A stretch of DNA of 64,000 bases from Pterobdella sp. o SKG-2022 (taxonomy: Eukaryota > Annelida > Clitellata > Hirudinida > Piscicolidae), in contig OZ038321.1 of assembly GCA_964035795.1 (NCBI GenBank), forward strand, positions 2,413,921 through 2,477,920, written 5' to 3'. Under the pieces are notes generated by a model. It did not search any database. It was not told the DNA's origin and saw only the letters and a program-made list of their open reading frames with translations. Below are positions 28,656-40,735 of this stretch, one piece after another. The number at the start of each line of letters is the position of its first letter. Position 1 is the first letter of the stretch. The position numbers and the translations under genes are program-made.

Positions 28656-30687
28656 ATTCTCAACCTATCCGAAAAAATAGTTTATTATAATTTTTCATTA
28701 TTTTTTCTAAAAAATAAATTTAAAAAAATATATATATAAATAAAAAATAAATAAAATTAGAAAACAGAAAGCAAAAAAGTTCCATTAATATATAACATCC
28801 ATTCCAAATGATTGATAATGATATGATCAGGGCTCACAGATAGCTGAATATTCTTCAAGAAGAAACACCATTTGTCATCAAATCGTCATCAACAAAAGAA
28901 AAAAAAGCTGTTCAAACTTCATTTATATCCCAATCCATCCTTCACTGCTTTCTCAATAGAGAATCATCTGGTGATAGCTATATAAGCGAAATATTGCATG
29001 TCGTGTAGGCCTGCGACAACTAAAAGCAGTCTTAGGAGTTCTGTGTTGATGAAAACGGGTTATTGAGGTGAGTGTTTTGTGAATGAAACTTCAAAATGTG
29101 TTTGAAATACATTTGAATTGATTTTTTAGTCCTCGTGAGTAGCTTTTTGTTTAATGTTTTTTCGACTTTAATTTCGAAAGAAAGAATATTTTTAAGGTAA
29201 ATTTTCTCAAATAAAATAAATTTATTTAAAAAACTAATTTCGAAGTTAAAATGAAAGAATTCCAAATAAAAATTTTTTCAATTATAGTGAAAAACTAATT
29301 CAATTTTATCTTTTAACTAAGAAAATGCTTCAAGTTTAAATCAATTTTAGATAATAGCCGATATATTTACTACATATTTTTATATTTTTTGTTCCACAAA
29401 AAAGATTTTTTTGTTAACCAATTAAATACTAAAGAAAATTTAATGAATTCTTTTTGTACAAAATGTTTTGGCAGTTCATCAATCATAAAACATCACCCAT
29501 TAAAAATGAATTTTTTATCCATAATATTCTCCCAAAACATTTTTTTTTTATAAAAACAAAGGATGGATAAAACTATATTTATTATTTGAAAATTATAATT
29601 ATTTCAAATCCGAAATTAGATTATCCAATTTTTTATTTCAACGCATAATTGAATGTAAATTTTACTAAAAGTGTCTGAAAAATTCTCACAATACCTGAAT
29701 TGAACTTTCATTTTGCTTGACAACGTAAAAAATTTTTTTATGAAAATTCGTGAGATTTGTGTTATTCTTATATTCAATTTAAGTTTTGAACAAACTTGCA
29801 TTTTTGGATAAATTTTTTCTTAAAAAGAAAGTAAAAATTTCAAGTGACATTCGAGCAATTAAGAAGAAATTTTTCTCGTAACATTCAAAACCAGAGTAGA
29901 ATCATAGGAATTCAAAAACTATGTTTTTAAATATATGTCTCTAAAAAGTTAAAAAGCTGTATCAAAACTTTTAAAGAATGCTTGTTTATAAGGGCGATTT
30001 CAGATTTCATTTTGTTCGGATTTTCGAATGTCTCCATCATCAGTGTGTATTTTTACATATCAAAAGGTTCTCAACATTCATCAATTTGCTTTAAGTCACA
30101 TCAGAAACTGCTTTCTGTGTTTTCAATTTCTCCTTTACAGTTTTTTTCGTTTAAATATAAAATTCCGAAATTAAATTATTTCATTTTTAGATTGAAGTCT
30201 TGAAAAATTTTATTTTTTAGACAAAACTTCCGAAATAAATTTTTAAAACATGTAATATATAGAATCTTTGGTTAAAAACACTAGAAAAAACCTCAAATTT
30301 GTAGTACCAGTCAATTCACTTTCAGTTCCTAATTTTTAATTACAAAATAAAAATCGCTCAAAACGACATTGATTCGATCACACTTTTCAAGCTTAAGTGA
30401 AGAAAATTAGCTTGAAATATATCCATGGCTTAGAAGAGACTGCTTTATATAGCGTTTTATTTAATTCTTAAAGTTTTTCACACTTCTTCATTGAGTTTAT
30501 TGACTTCTCTTTTGTTTTGGCTAGTCACACTGGGTTTTTAACTAACCTCAGTTTATGATACTTTTTCTCATAATCTCCATTTTTTACTGAGTTTATACAA
30601 AAGTATTATTTTACACATTGTATTTAATTCCAAAGATGCTTATGAATTTCAAAGATAATTATGAATGCAATAGTAATAATAGATAAG

Positions 30688-30760
30688 TCGACCATTTGAT
30701 CGCCTCTAACTGGAGTTTCGGTTTTGCAATTGATTAGTTTCACAGGGTGCTACTCCATGA
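30688..30760 (-). mobile_element. SINE type 2 tail fragment
   Basis: GTCGACCATTTGATCGCC and TTGATTAGTTTCACAGGGTG match the type 2 tail. The tRNA head is absent, so this is a 5'-truncated copy. Confidence 0.7.
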
Positions 30761-32219
30761 ATACGATAAGAGAATACTGTTTATTTACACTTATATAGCG
30801 CTTTTTAAAAAAAATTAAACATGTACCAGAGGCGTTTGGAAATACTAATATAGTTTCAAAAAAGTGATACATCAGAATGCTGAGTAATTCCGAGAAAAAC
30901 AAAAATTATAAATACTTAGTTTTTAAACATGGAAATTGATTTTTTTTATTACAATGACAAATGAAGTTTTGATCAAAAGATTTGAAGCATAATTGAAGTG
31001 GCCAAGACCTTTGTAATTTCTCCAATCCTTCAGAAGCAAAAAAAACACTTAGAAAAAAAGTAAAAAACAGTTTAAAAAATCAAAAAACTTACATAATGAA
31101 ACTAATTTTGATAATTTAAGCCTCAACATGAAACGAATAGTCTTTTTCTAAAACAATCTCTCTGATATATGAAACTTTATTTTATATTGTGATAACTTTT
31201 AGACATTGCATGAACTTTTCATTTTCAGTAAGGAAGTTCTATAAATACGTTTTATTTAGAAACTGAAATTTTCTATAAGTACAACTTTACCCTGAAACTT
31301 CAGTATTAAATTCCTATGTTAAGGTTTCACTTGTCAAAAACTCCATTTCTTAAATGAATTTTATTTATAAAACTCTCATTTTCGAAAAAATAGACTAAAA
31401 GCTTTTCATATCTAGATATTTATATCTTGAATGTGCATCTCCCTATAATACCATACGAACTATAGAAATGGTATTTTTCAACTCATATATTCTTGCATTT
31501 ACTGAGACACATGGATAAAGCTATTGTATCAATATAAATCCATGTTACAATATATCATCCCATATGGGAAGCTCAGTGGAGGGTCTATTCGAAACAAAAC
31601 CAACGACGTTTTATGGACTCAATCAATGGCGACTAAACTAACAATTTAAATAAAGGAAACAAAGTTTTCAACAAAACTCACTGTGAGGAGATCTCAAAAC
31701 CATTAAGACATTCAGTTTATAAGATTTATTTGGAGGCTTTGGAGATTTTATTTGTTGGAGAAACTATTTTTAACCGTGTTGAACTAGTTGATCTAGTGAT
31801 CGAAGGTTTGTGGTGGTTGTGGTGGAATTTCGTTTTTTTTTTTGAAAGATTAGCGACTCTGAAGAGCTTCATACGAGAGATTGTTGCAAGATGATTTTAA
31901 ATTATTCTGTATGGTTTTTGTTGGAGTCCATGTTGGTAAAATTTGACGGAAAAAATTAAAAAAAATTAAAAAAGTGTATTTCATGGTAAACTTAGTTTGC
32001 TGTATACAATATTGGAGTTGTAAAGACTATCTGATTATTAACCTCTAGGGCATTGTAGAATTTGAAAACTTAAAATTCTGTTTCCGGATTTTACCGCTTA
32101 TATGTTTTTTCTCACTTTTTCCAGTTTTTAGTTGTGGACAACAAAGAGCTTAAAAATTATAACAGAACGATTCTAAAACTTATTGAATAGAAACAATACT
32201 ATTACAATATCAATAATTC

Positions 32220-32258
<39 letters not shown>

Positions 32259-32660
32259 ATTTTTTATAAAATTAAAGAATTTCAAAACATCAAGACTTCT
32301 AAAGCATGCTACTTTGAGCAAAGCCCTAAAACTTTGAACACCACTTTTTTAATCACGTGCTTTGTGATGTTTTTTTTTGACAAAGCTTGTGAAAAGATTT
32401 TGATACTAAATTTTGCACTTTTTCCAAGGTCTACGTTTCAGGATCTAATTAAAAACTGTTTAGACATGACTGATGAGTTTTTTGATGGAATTCTTAAAGA
32501 TCCAAAAAAAGTTTCATGTTTTTTTTCCAAATTTTTCTTTCGATTACTCAAATAAAGCTTTTCAAAGTTTTGTTTAGATCCACGATGTTTTTTTTAGGTT
32601 GAGCTCACCTTATTAAGTGAAAATACAAATATATTTTTATCTCTTAATAAGGTTAGTACA

Positions 32661-32774
32661 ACGCACTGTGAAAATAAATTTTGTGGTAGGTGCTGATTGT
32701 TGCCTGAGCAAGGAATTGAACCCAGTAACCTTAGATAATTAGTCTAATGCTTCACCAGCTGAGCTATATAGGCA
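32661..32774 (-). mobile_element. tRNA-derived SINE head
   Basis: Read on the -: TATATAGCTCAGCTGGTGAA and GGGTTCAATTCC, tRNA A and B boxes, with the following TGTGTT-like body partly preserved. The 3' tail is lost or rearranged. Confidence 0.7.
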
Positions 32775-33259
32775 AAAAAAGTGTTTCTGTATTTCTTCTT
32801 TCCTTGAGAACCCAAAATAACTTAGAAAAATGCTGTTTTCTGCAAAACCTTGAATTATTATTCATTAAAAACTTTTCTAGTTTCCATTCAGAAACAGCTT
32901 TCACCATGGGAACATTTGAATCAACTGCAAATAACAAAAGACTCACTGCTTGATGATGATAAATATATAAATAATAATAATTATATGTATTGATAGAAAT
33001 AAATAAAAAAATATTAATAATTATGAATATTGATAATAGCGAATATAAAAATATTAAAAATTATGAGTAGTAATAAATATAAAAATACAAATTATGGTGA
33101 GTATTAAAAAAAATAAATATAAAAATAACAATAATTTTGAGTTATAATAATAAATATATGATATATATAAATATCAAAAAATAATAATTATAAATATTGA
33201 TAATAATGAGTATAAAAATACTAATTATTATAATTATTGATAATAATAAATATAAATGA

Positions 33260-33296
33260 CACGAAGCTTTTCGTAAGGTTAGCTCACATTATCAAA
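33260..33296 (+). repeat. AAGCTTTTCGTAAG family element
   Basis: ACGAAGCTTTTCGTAAGG followed by CTCACATTATCAAAA. Same motif as at 59300 and 63791, without a visible second arm. Confidence 0.6.
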
Positions 33297-34330
33297 ATAT
33301 TAATCCATTTTTGTTCTTTGATCAATTTCATCATGAGTTTTTCTTTATTCAAACGTTTTTGTTTGAAAGATGTTTTCTTTGAGCAATCTTATCTGAATAA
33401 AGTGCTATACATCTCCTAGTAATTAACGTTGACATCTATGCCATTCCTAATACTTACAGCGTAAAATTTAAATTCAAGCCATTAATTTGAAAATAATTTT
33501 TATCAACTGTCACTTAAGCTAACGCCTAACTTTATATTATCTGGTTCAAGATGTCGTTTTCAAACTTGGGCAACTTGTCTCGCCGTTTTCCATAGAAAGA
33601 AAGATTATCCGCCAAGCCAATTGACAATGATACCAGAATATCAGTTTGTCGATACCAACTAACAAAGTCTACTGTTATCCAGGCTATAACAGAAAAACAG
33701 CCTTAAATTGAAGGCGCTAAGTTTGGTGCAGTTCAACATCAAATATTAGTAACCACTGTTGATGTTTCAAAAGGAACATTGAAATATTGCTTTCTTTCTT
33801 GCTTATTTGTAGGAAACAATGTTGATCGCCAAAACATGTTGGACTTTTTCAAATGAAAAGTACGTATTTTTATGTGTAACCGAGTATCAGTGTTGCTTGC
33901 TAAATTGATTTCAATGGTTATAAAGTTCCTATTAAGAACGTCCAATCAAGCAATTAGAGTTTGCAGTGGCAAACTAAAAACACTTTTGTGTTGAATCCCT
34001 GTCACTCATTCAAATAGTTCCTACACTGGAACTTGCATCATATGTAGGCACATTCCATGAAACCTCCCTTATGAGAGTAACTTGAGTGTTTTCTCAAGGG
34101 GTTTTTCCCTTATATTGTGAAATGTTTCTATTGTTGAAATCTCTCAAATTCAGTGAACATTATGTGCAAGAGGAGATTTTAAAATTTAATGCCTGTTTAA
34201 GTGTAGGTTTTTTCTGTTTGGTTATCTGTGTGTCTAAATGCTGCTTTGTTTTTTTTGTTAGGTTGTGTTCGTGTTTAATTGTTGGTTTGTTCGCTCATAC
34301 AGTATAACTTTTATATGGTTTAGTAGCAAT

Positions 34331-34500
34331 TGATGAGTGTTTGAAGGGGTGGTTGGTGGATAGATGGATGTTTGAGGGGTGGTTGGTGGAGGAATGGATG
34401 TTTGAGAAGTGGTTGGTGGAAGGATGGGTGTTTGAGGGGTGGTTGGTGGAGAGATGGATTTTTGAGAGGTGGTTGGTGGAGGGATGGATGTTTGAGGGGG
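34331..34500. repeat. 30-bp minisatellite, about 5.5 copies
   Basis: Unit GAGGGGTGGTTGGTGGAGGG plus ATGGATGTTT. A - strand frame reads repeated HPSLHQPPLK across it; that frame is only a consequence of the 30-nt period. Confidence 0.9.
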
Positions 34501-34571
34501 ATGTCAGCTTTTGATGGGTTGAATTTTTGAGAGTGAAACATTACACGCTCGTTATAATGTGATGTGAAATA

Positions 34572-34665
34572 ATTCAATGCTGTACTTATATAGCGCTTTT
34601 TTTTGTTTGTCAAAGCACTTGCTGCGAAGCTAACATAGAGAAAACACAAAACAAGCGCTAGTTTT
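34572..34665 (-). mobile_element. SINE type 1 tail fragment
   Basis: Read on the -: TGTTTTCTCTATGTTAGCTT, AGCAAGTGCTTTGACAAAC and GCGCTATATAAGTAC match the type 1 body and tail. No tRNA head. Confidence 0.65.
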
Positions 34666-34910
34666 CCAAAAAAGCATATTTTTTTGAATTGGTTGCAGTG
34701 CAGAAAGATAATTAATTTAGTTTTTTTTTGCTTTAATGATTACTCAGTAAAAAATGGAACTCAACAAAAAGATTTTTAAAGAAATCTTTTTAAAATGTGA
34801 GGCAATTTCTTGATGGTTTCAGATTCACTTCTGTTATTTTATTCCAGCTTGAAAACACCATGGGTTCCGTGAATTCAGTTATCTTCTCAGTCCATAGTTA
34901 TAGTTTCGTT

Positions 34911-35085
34911 AACCTGTATAGCTCAGCTGGTGAAACGTTAGACTACTTATCTAAAGTGAAATGGTTTCGATCCCGTGTTTGGTCAACAATTAGCCCTTGT
35001 TCCGCAGTGTGTTTTTGCTACATTAAATTTGTAACAAGCGTTTCAATCCACACGAAAAGCGCTTCATAAATACCACAAACATAAA
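34911..35085 (+). mobile_element. tRNA-derived SINE, type 1, near full length
   Basis: CTGTATAGCTCAGCTGGTGA, TGGTTTCGATCCCGTG, CAGTGTGTTTTTGCTACATT and GCGCTTCATAAATACC in order. It shows the whole head-body-tail layout. Confidence 0.88.
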
Positions 35086-35835
35086 TGAATTTGAGTTTTG
35101 AATCAAATAAATTCAATATAATTTAGAATACAATTAAAACCACAAATTCTCTGCTCTGAGACATCAGCACTATCTAAAAATACCTCAAAATGTTTATTTA
35201 TTCCTTGTTCACTTCATTTCTTCAAGCAGCAGCACAGATCTTATAAGTTAGATGTTGTCATTGTCTCTTTGCTTGACATTCTGGAAATGTTGTTGAATAT
35301 TTGTTTGTTTTTAATTTTTTCCAAACATTTAACTTTGATTAAATGAAGGAATTCTTTAAATTTTCATTTAGAATTTTTGCTAGTAGACCATTACTTCAAC
35401 CCATTAACTCCCAGGTTCTTGTTTGCGCATCAATTTATTTTTAACAAATTTAAAAACCTTATTGAAATAGAATATTTGAAATGGTTTTATTTTTGAAAAA
35501 AATTTGAAACAATTTTTTACAAAGTTACAGGAGTGCTTCCTAGTTGCTTCAATATGAATTGATTTCGAATTTTTCAATTCTGAAATTGGAAAAATATACA
35601 AAAAAATATTTTTTTTGCAAGTTTATTTGATTTTAAAAAATTTTTAACATATAAACTACTTTTATAAAGTACATAACTCTGATTCATTTAGCATGAAACT
35701 CGTAACGACAACTTATATGAAGTGCTACTTGGTACATCTAATTCTTGTATGTTTACGACAAAGTGAAAATCTTATTTGACTGCAATATTTTTCTGCATGG
35801 TCCATAAAGATATTTTTTGTTACGAAAGGAGTGAC

Positions 35836-37050
35836 TCATTTTTTTGCCTTTGAACCACGTTTTTGGCTTTTTTGCGGGTGTTTTTTATTTTCATAAGAAG
35901 GACTGCACAATTTATCTTCGAAATTTACAATACCTATTTTTGTTTCTTTTCTCAAGTTTGTGTGATTTTCATACATTCTAGCAGACAGCATCTTTTTTAA
36001 AATCAAACAATGGAAACCACCATTCTTTTCATCAAAAAGACATTAGGCATGTACGTTTTGGTCAAAAAGATCGACTTCTTCCATATAGTTGTATATAGCA
36101 ACAATTTTAGTATGTGTAACAGTGATCTATTTCTTATTTGCATCAATTTTTTCAACTCTGTTAACATATGAAATAGTATGGGTTGCCTAGGCATTTGATG
36201 CTAATGTTACTACGTTTTTTCATGCTATGATTTTAAGATTACCTGTTGGACCATAGTCATTAAATCCCCTTTTTTTTAATTTTTTCGATTCTATTTTCTA
36301 CGATTTTGCTCGTGCCAAAACGACCTAATTTAATTAACTTGTCCAACAGGGGTAAACATGGAAGAAGTCTGTCAAAATAAAGGTTATATCATGGATTTTG
36401 TGGTAAACCAAAATCATTCTTAAAACTACCGCAGCCTCCAAGCTAAACTTTTTTTGTTAAGGTAGCGGATTTGGTTCCGCTTCTTGATAAGGTATAAAAT
36501 GCTTTAACTACCCAATAGATGTACATAAAAATCATATTTTTTAGCTAAAATCAATTGGCTTTTTGTGTATATTTCGATTCTCCGCAAGTTTTTCATGATA
36601 TGGAATCATTTATGGAGTATTTGAATCATTTATATTTATTTTAATTTGTTTTGGAAAGATTTATTCAGTAGGGTAACAAAAAAGAGAAGTTTGAAATATT
36701 TGTCTTTTGAAAGAAGTTGAGAATTATCGCACGTAGATACCCGGGAATTTTAAAAACCTGTTTTTTCTACTTCATTGGTGTTTTTTTTTTTCAATCATTA
36801 AAACATTCTCACGTTTTGGAGTGTGCATACCTCTTCAAGGGGAAGACTTCTATATAGGCTTGTTTTTTGCCTTTATCATGATGGTTTTTTTTGCCTAGCA
36901 TTTTTTGTTAGACATATTTTTTAGACAAAGAAGGAATTATTTCATCATCAAAAATTGCTTCCCAGGCTTCTACTGAAATAAAAATTAGTTTTTGCTAAAT
37001 ATAAATTAGTTTTAGCGTAAATATGTTGTAATTTCAGCCAAACTACGTCA
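35836..37050 (-). pseudogene. Decayed piggyBac-family (DDE) transposase
   Basis: Reading 5'-3' on the - strand and tolerating stops and frameshifts, blocks occur in the order of piggyBac transposases. These are an early EAWEAIFDDE; then LGGCGSF; then YNLYFDRLLPCLPLLDKL (family D-N-F-TSLPLLE block); then IVAIYNYMEEVDLFDQ (family YN-MGGVDLFDQ); then a KNGGFH segment where the family has K-WW-FP; then a basic C-terminus SQKRGSKAKK and a stop at 35836-35838. At least two in-frame stops are seen (one right after NANKK-like sequence, one in the DNFTS region). Inactive. Terminal inverted repeats and TTAA target sites were not found with confidence. Confidence 0.75.
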
Positions 37051-39494
37051 AAAACCAAAAGTGAGAATACTTATAGGTGCCAATGTAACCAAAAGGTTAC
37101 ACCTACTTTTAAATCTTATCAAAAAATTTAGTTTTATTTAATTTTAAATATTTTTAAAAAATATTCTAGAATTGAGTTTATTTATACCAGAAAAAATTTT
37201 TCAAAATAAAAACAATATTTCATTTTATTTGAAGCCAATCCTCAAAGGGTGTGCACGCTTTTGAGATTTTTGCTCCGAGTTGCTGTTTCACACTAAAATT
37301 TCCATAGGTGGGATGACATTAAGTTTGTCAATGAAAAATTATTTTAGCTGGAATACGATCAAAATTTGGAAAAAAACTAATGTAAAAAAAAAAATTGTTT
37401 TCTTGATTTTATTTTTTGATGTGATAATTCGGAGTTTAACTTCTGCTCCCCTTTTTTATATAGTTTGTGTTTTCCGTAAGAGTGGGTCTCAGCCTTTGGT
37501 ATTTACAAAGCATTGTGGGTCGTTATAGCCACTGATTATTGTATTATTTTTTTTGTCTCTAAACTTTCAAAAACCAAAAAATTTTATCGTGAGGCATTTT
37601 TATTTCTATAGGAAATATTTGCAATCATATCTGGATTGTCCCGGTTAATTTCTTTGTGATTGCTTCGACGGCATGCTTTGTTACTCCCAATATTGTAAAT
37701 CTGGCTTTTTTGATCATATAATCGCCTGTGCTGCTATTTTAGTTGAATTGAAATTTACGAAAGAACAAACGATGTTTTTAAAATACTTTTTAAAATTTTA
37801 TTTAAGGTAAGTATTTTCTGAACAATAAATAAACGATAAAAAGTATTAATTTATGATGAATAACTAATATTGGCCTTTTAAAAAAACGATTCAAGTTACT
37901 TTTATAAACAAATCAGGACGAGTTTTGGTTTATTATTTTTCATCATCGCGAGATCATGGACTATCTGAGAAGTCTTAATTTCTGATGGAAAATCAAAGAA
38001 GAGTTTCGGGATTTTGAGCATAAATGTGGATTAATGTTAGTTTGTAAAATGATGTTTTCAAATCTTTTCAGCCAATCGTTTTATTTATTTTTAATTTTAT
38101 AGAATTTTATAGCTTTTTATCTCATAGGAATGCTTTGTTGAATTACTTATAACTTCAAAAAAGTTTCTACTGTGTATTGGAAAACTTTTAAGCTTCTAAG
38201 AAAACTATTCAGATCTTTTAAATGGTACAATTCATTTATCATAGGTTTTGTTTAGTTATTACGAAAAGAATTCCTACAACCATTTTCTTACAACTTAATA
38301 CTTTTTTCTGTGCATTGAAAATTTTCTCACAACTTTACATTTCCATCAGAGCCATTCGAAACTGGCCTTGGCGAAAACTCTTTAAGCACTAAACAATTTT
38401 TTTTTAATTTTGTATCATATTTTACATGTGTCTACTTGCTTTTTGTCATATCTTTTTCGAGTTTTTTTCGAAATTTTTTTAGTTAAATTTGGATAATTTC
38501 GTGCCACACTTTTTAATTAAAGTTTATTGATTTTTTGTTAAAAATGTATGTGAAAAAATTTTGAACGAAAAATTACAATTAGAACGTATTTTGTGCCAAA
38601 AAAAAAATTTCCAATATAAAGAATATTTTTATGAATTTTTATAATTTAACAATGGATAAAATAACAAATAATTTTTTTTTAGTTGAAAAAAATTGATAAC
38701 TATTATTATTGATATTAAAACTTTTATAACGAGCAATTTACAAACAAATTTGCTTCATTGTAGTTCATAATATCATTTTTAATACTGAATGTTATTCCCT
38801 GAAAACTCTATATCCCCTTATCATCAAACGCTTGCCTATCTGAAGACACTTCTCAGTGGGTATTTCATTTTCTCGTTCAAACAAATACCTCGATGAGATA
38901 TGATTATTTTTTCTACTATTTTTATTTTTAGTGTTTTTATGATTGTCGGCTTTATTGTTTTATGAATTCTTTTTCATTTTTTTAGAGCAATACTTGACTT
39001 TTTGTAAATAATATTTCCCATTATAATTTTATTTTTAAAATTTTTTACGTTGATTTATGGAAGAATTGAACTAATCGAAAACTATAGCTGTTTTTCGCTT
39101 AACAAATGTACTAAAATGGACGTTGAACATTGTTGAGTATTGCTTGAAGTACATTCTGATTTCTCTGAAAAGTTAATGTGAAAAAAATTGAATACTTAAA
39201 TTTACACTCCAACATTTCAAAAGATTATAGTCCCAATTTTTGAAAAATTCTATTTCAAACGTTAAATGAATTATCCAAAAGAATGAGAAGTTTCAGTCAT
39301 TTGGACTATGAAATAGAAAAACTTGCTACTTTTGCCACAAGTGATAAATAAATACTTGAAGGATTATTATCGAAAGAGATTTGTGAGAATGTTCAGTTAT
39401 CAATAAATCCTTATGGAGTTAGTGATAATCATTCCATTAAGAAATGTTTCCATTATAGGAAAATAAATGTTAAAACTGAAATATTTCTTTTTGC

Positions 39495-39673
39495 ATGTAA
39501 TGTAATGCGGTATTTATAAAACGCTTTTCCTTATAAACCAAAGCGCTTGCTACAAATTTAATGTAGCGAAAACACTCTGTGGAACAGATGCTAATTGTCG
39601 GTCCAAGCGGGATCGAACCCGGTAACTTTAGATAATTAGTCTAATGCTCAACCATTGAGCTATACGAGCCGAC
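39495..39673 (-). mobile_element. tRNA-derived SINE, type 1, full length
   Basis: Read on the -: GTCGGCTCGTATAGCTCAAT, CCGGGTTCGATCCCGC, AATTAGCATCTGTTCCACAG, AGCAAGCGCTTTGGTTTATA and tail ATAAATACCGCATTACATTA. One of the best-preserved copies. Confidence 0.92.
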
Positions 39674-40553
39674 AATATATATATTTCATTAAATATATGT
39701 CTCATTATTCGTGTATTTTATTGAATATTAGATCATTAGTTATCTGGGGATGATAGAGAAAATATATCCAAATCATCTTTTCATAAAAAATCATGAGTTT
39801 TATCGTTTTTTTAAAAGTCACGATTCACAGGCTAATATTAAATATATGCTTTATTGAATACATTTTGTGTCAATGATAATATTCCTTAAGGATGTTTGTT
39901 TTGAAAATTTAAAAATTTATTATCAAAACGTAATTGAAAAATTTTATTAAACACCAAAAAACTTTTGGAAGTTGAAGTGGAAAAAAGTGTTGGAATTACC
40001 TGAGAGCAAATAGATGTTTACATTTGAACTTAATTGAAAAAATCAAAAACGCCACGCAAAAATGCATATAAAGATTGACTGTAGATTGCTTAATATTCAA
40101 GAATCTGTGTTTTTAACTCATAATTCCAACAAACTTCATTTAATTGGAGTGTAGAAACTTGGAATTACTAAAAATAACAGTTTAAAAAAAACTATTCTGA
40201 AAGTGAATTATCAAAAGCTTTTCCTCATTGAAAACTTCAGCCCAATTTCTAGTTTATCTCAATTTTATTTTCTCATAAGTTTTTTGTTGAATTAGAAATA
40301 TTGTTTTTCAAAATAAGCCTCAAGAAATATAAGTAGGAAGAATTAAAGAAATGGTACATGGTGGATTATGGCAATTTAAACGTGGCTTATACTGATTCAA
40401 TAGTTTAAGTTCCAATCTAGATCTATGTAAGTGCTTCTACGTGAATAAATTTCTATCAAAAGGCTAATGTTTTTTTTACAATGGAAACCTTTATATCAAG
40501 AGAGTAACTCAAGTTGTATTCAAGCATAAGGAATAATTTATTTACAATAATTT

Positions 40554-40735
40554 GTCGGCCTTTAAGCTCAATGGTTGAGCATTAAACTAATTATCTAAAA
40601 TACTGGGTTCGATCCCGCGTGGGCCGACAATTAGCACCTGTTCCACAGTGTGTTTTTGCTACATTAAATTTGTAACAAGTGCTTCGATCTATAAGGAAAA
40701 GCGCTTTATAAATAGCGCATTACATTACATTATAT
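40554..40735 (+). mobile_element. tRNA-derived SINE, type 1, full length, intact tRNA fold
   Basis: The head folds as a tRNA: acceptor arms GTCGGCC and GGCCGAC pair fully, and the D arm is GCTC...GAGC. The anticodon stem encloses CTAATTA, which would place AAU (isoleucine type) at the anticodon. The T arm carries GTTCGATC. Body and GCGCTTTATAAATA tail with CATTACATTA repeats follow, so it is a SINE and not a tRNA gene. Confidence 0.92.

Larger units (their letters stand above)
25815..35835. other. Gene-poor intergenic region upstream of FANCM
   Basis: AT-rich sequence holding the FANCM promoter side and the SINEs and short repeats listed separately. A 12-unit ATG/GAT repeat sits near 32220-32255. 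Open frames such as 26255-26566 (103 codons) match no known family. I see no supportable gene. Confidence 0.6.

Noticed and set aside
34320..34649. 109-codon frame with HPSLHQPPLK repeats
   Set aside because: Produced by a 30-bp minisatellite plus a SINE tail.
37430..37530. Possible piggyBac terminal repeat near a TTAA
   Set aside because: TTAA is present, but I could not find a matching inverted end on the other side of the fossil.
39599..39673. Possible true tRNA genes at this and other SINE heads
   Set aside because: Each is followed by the same SINE body and tail, so they are retroposed elements.
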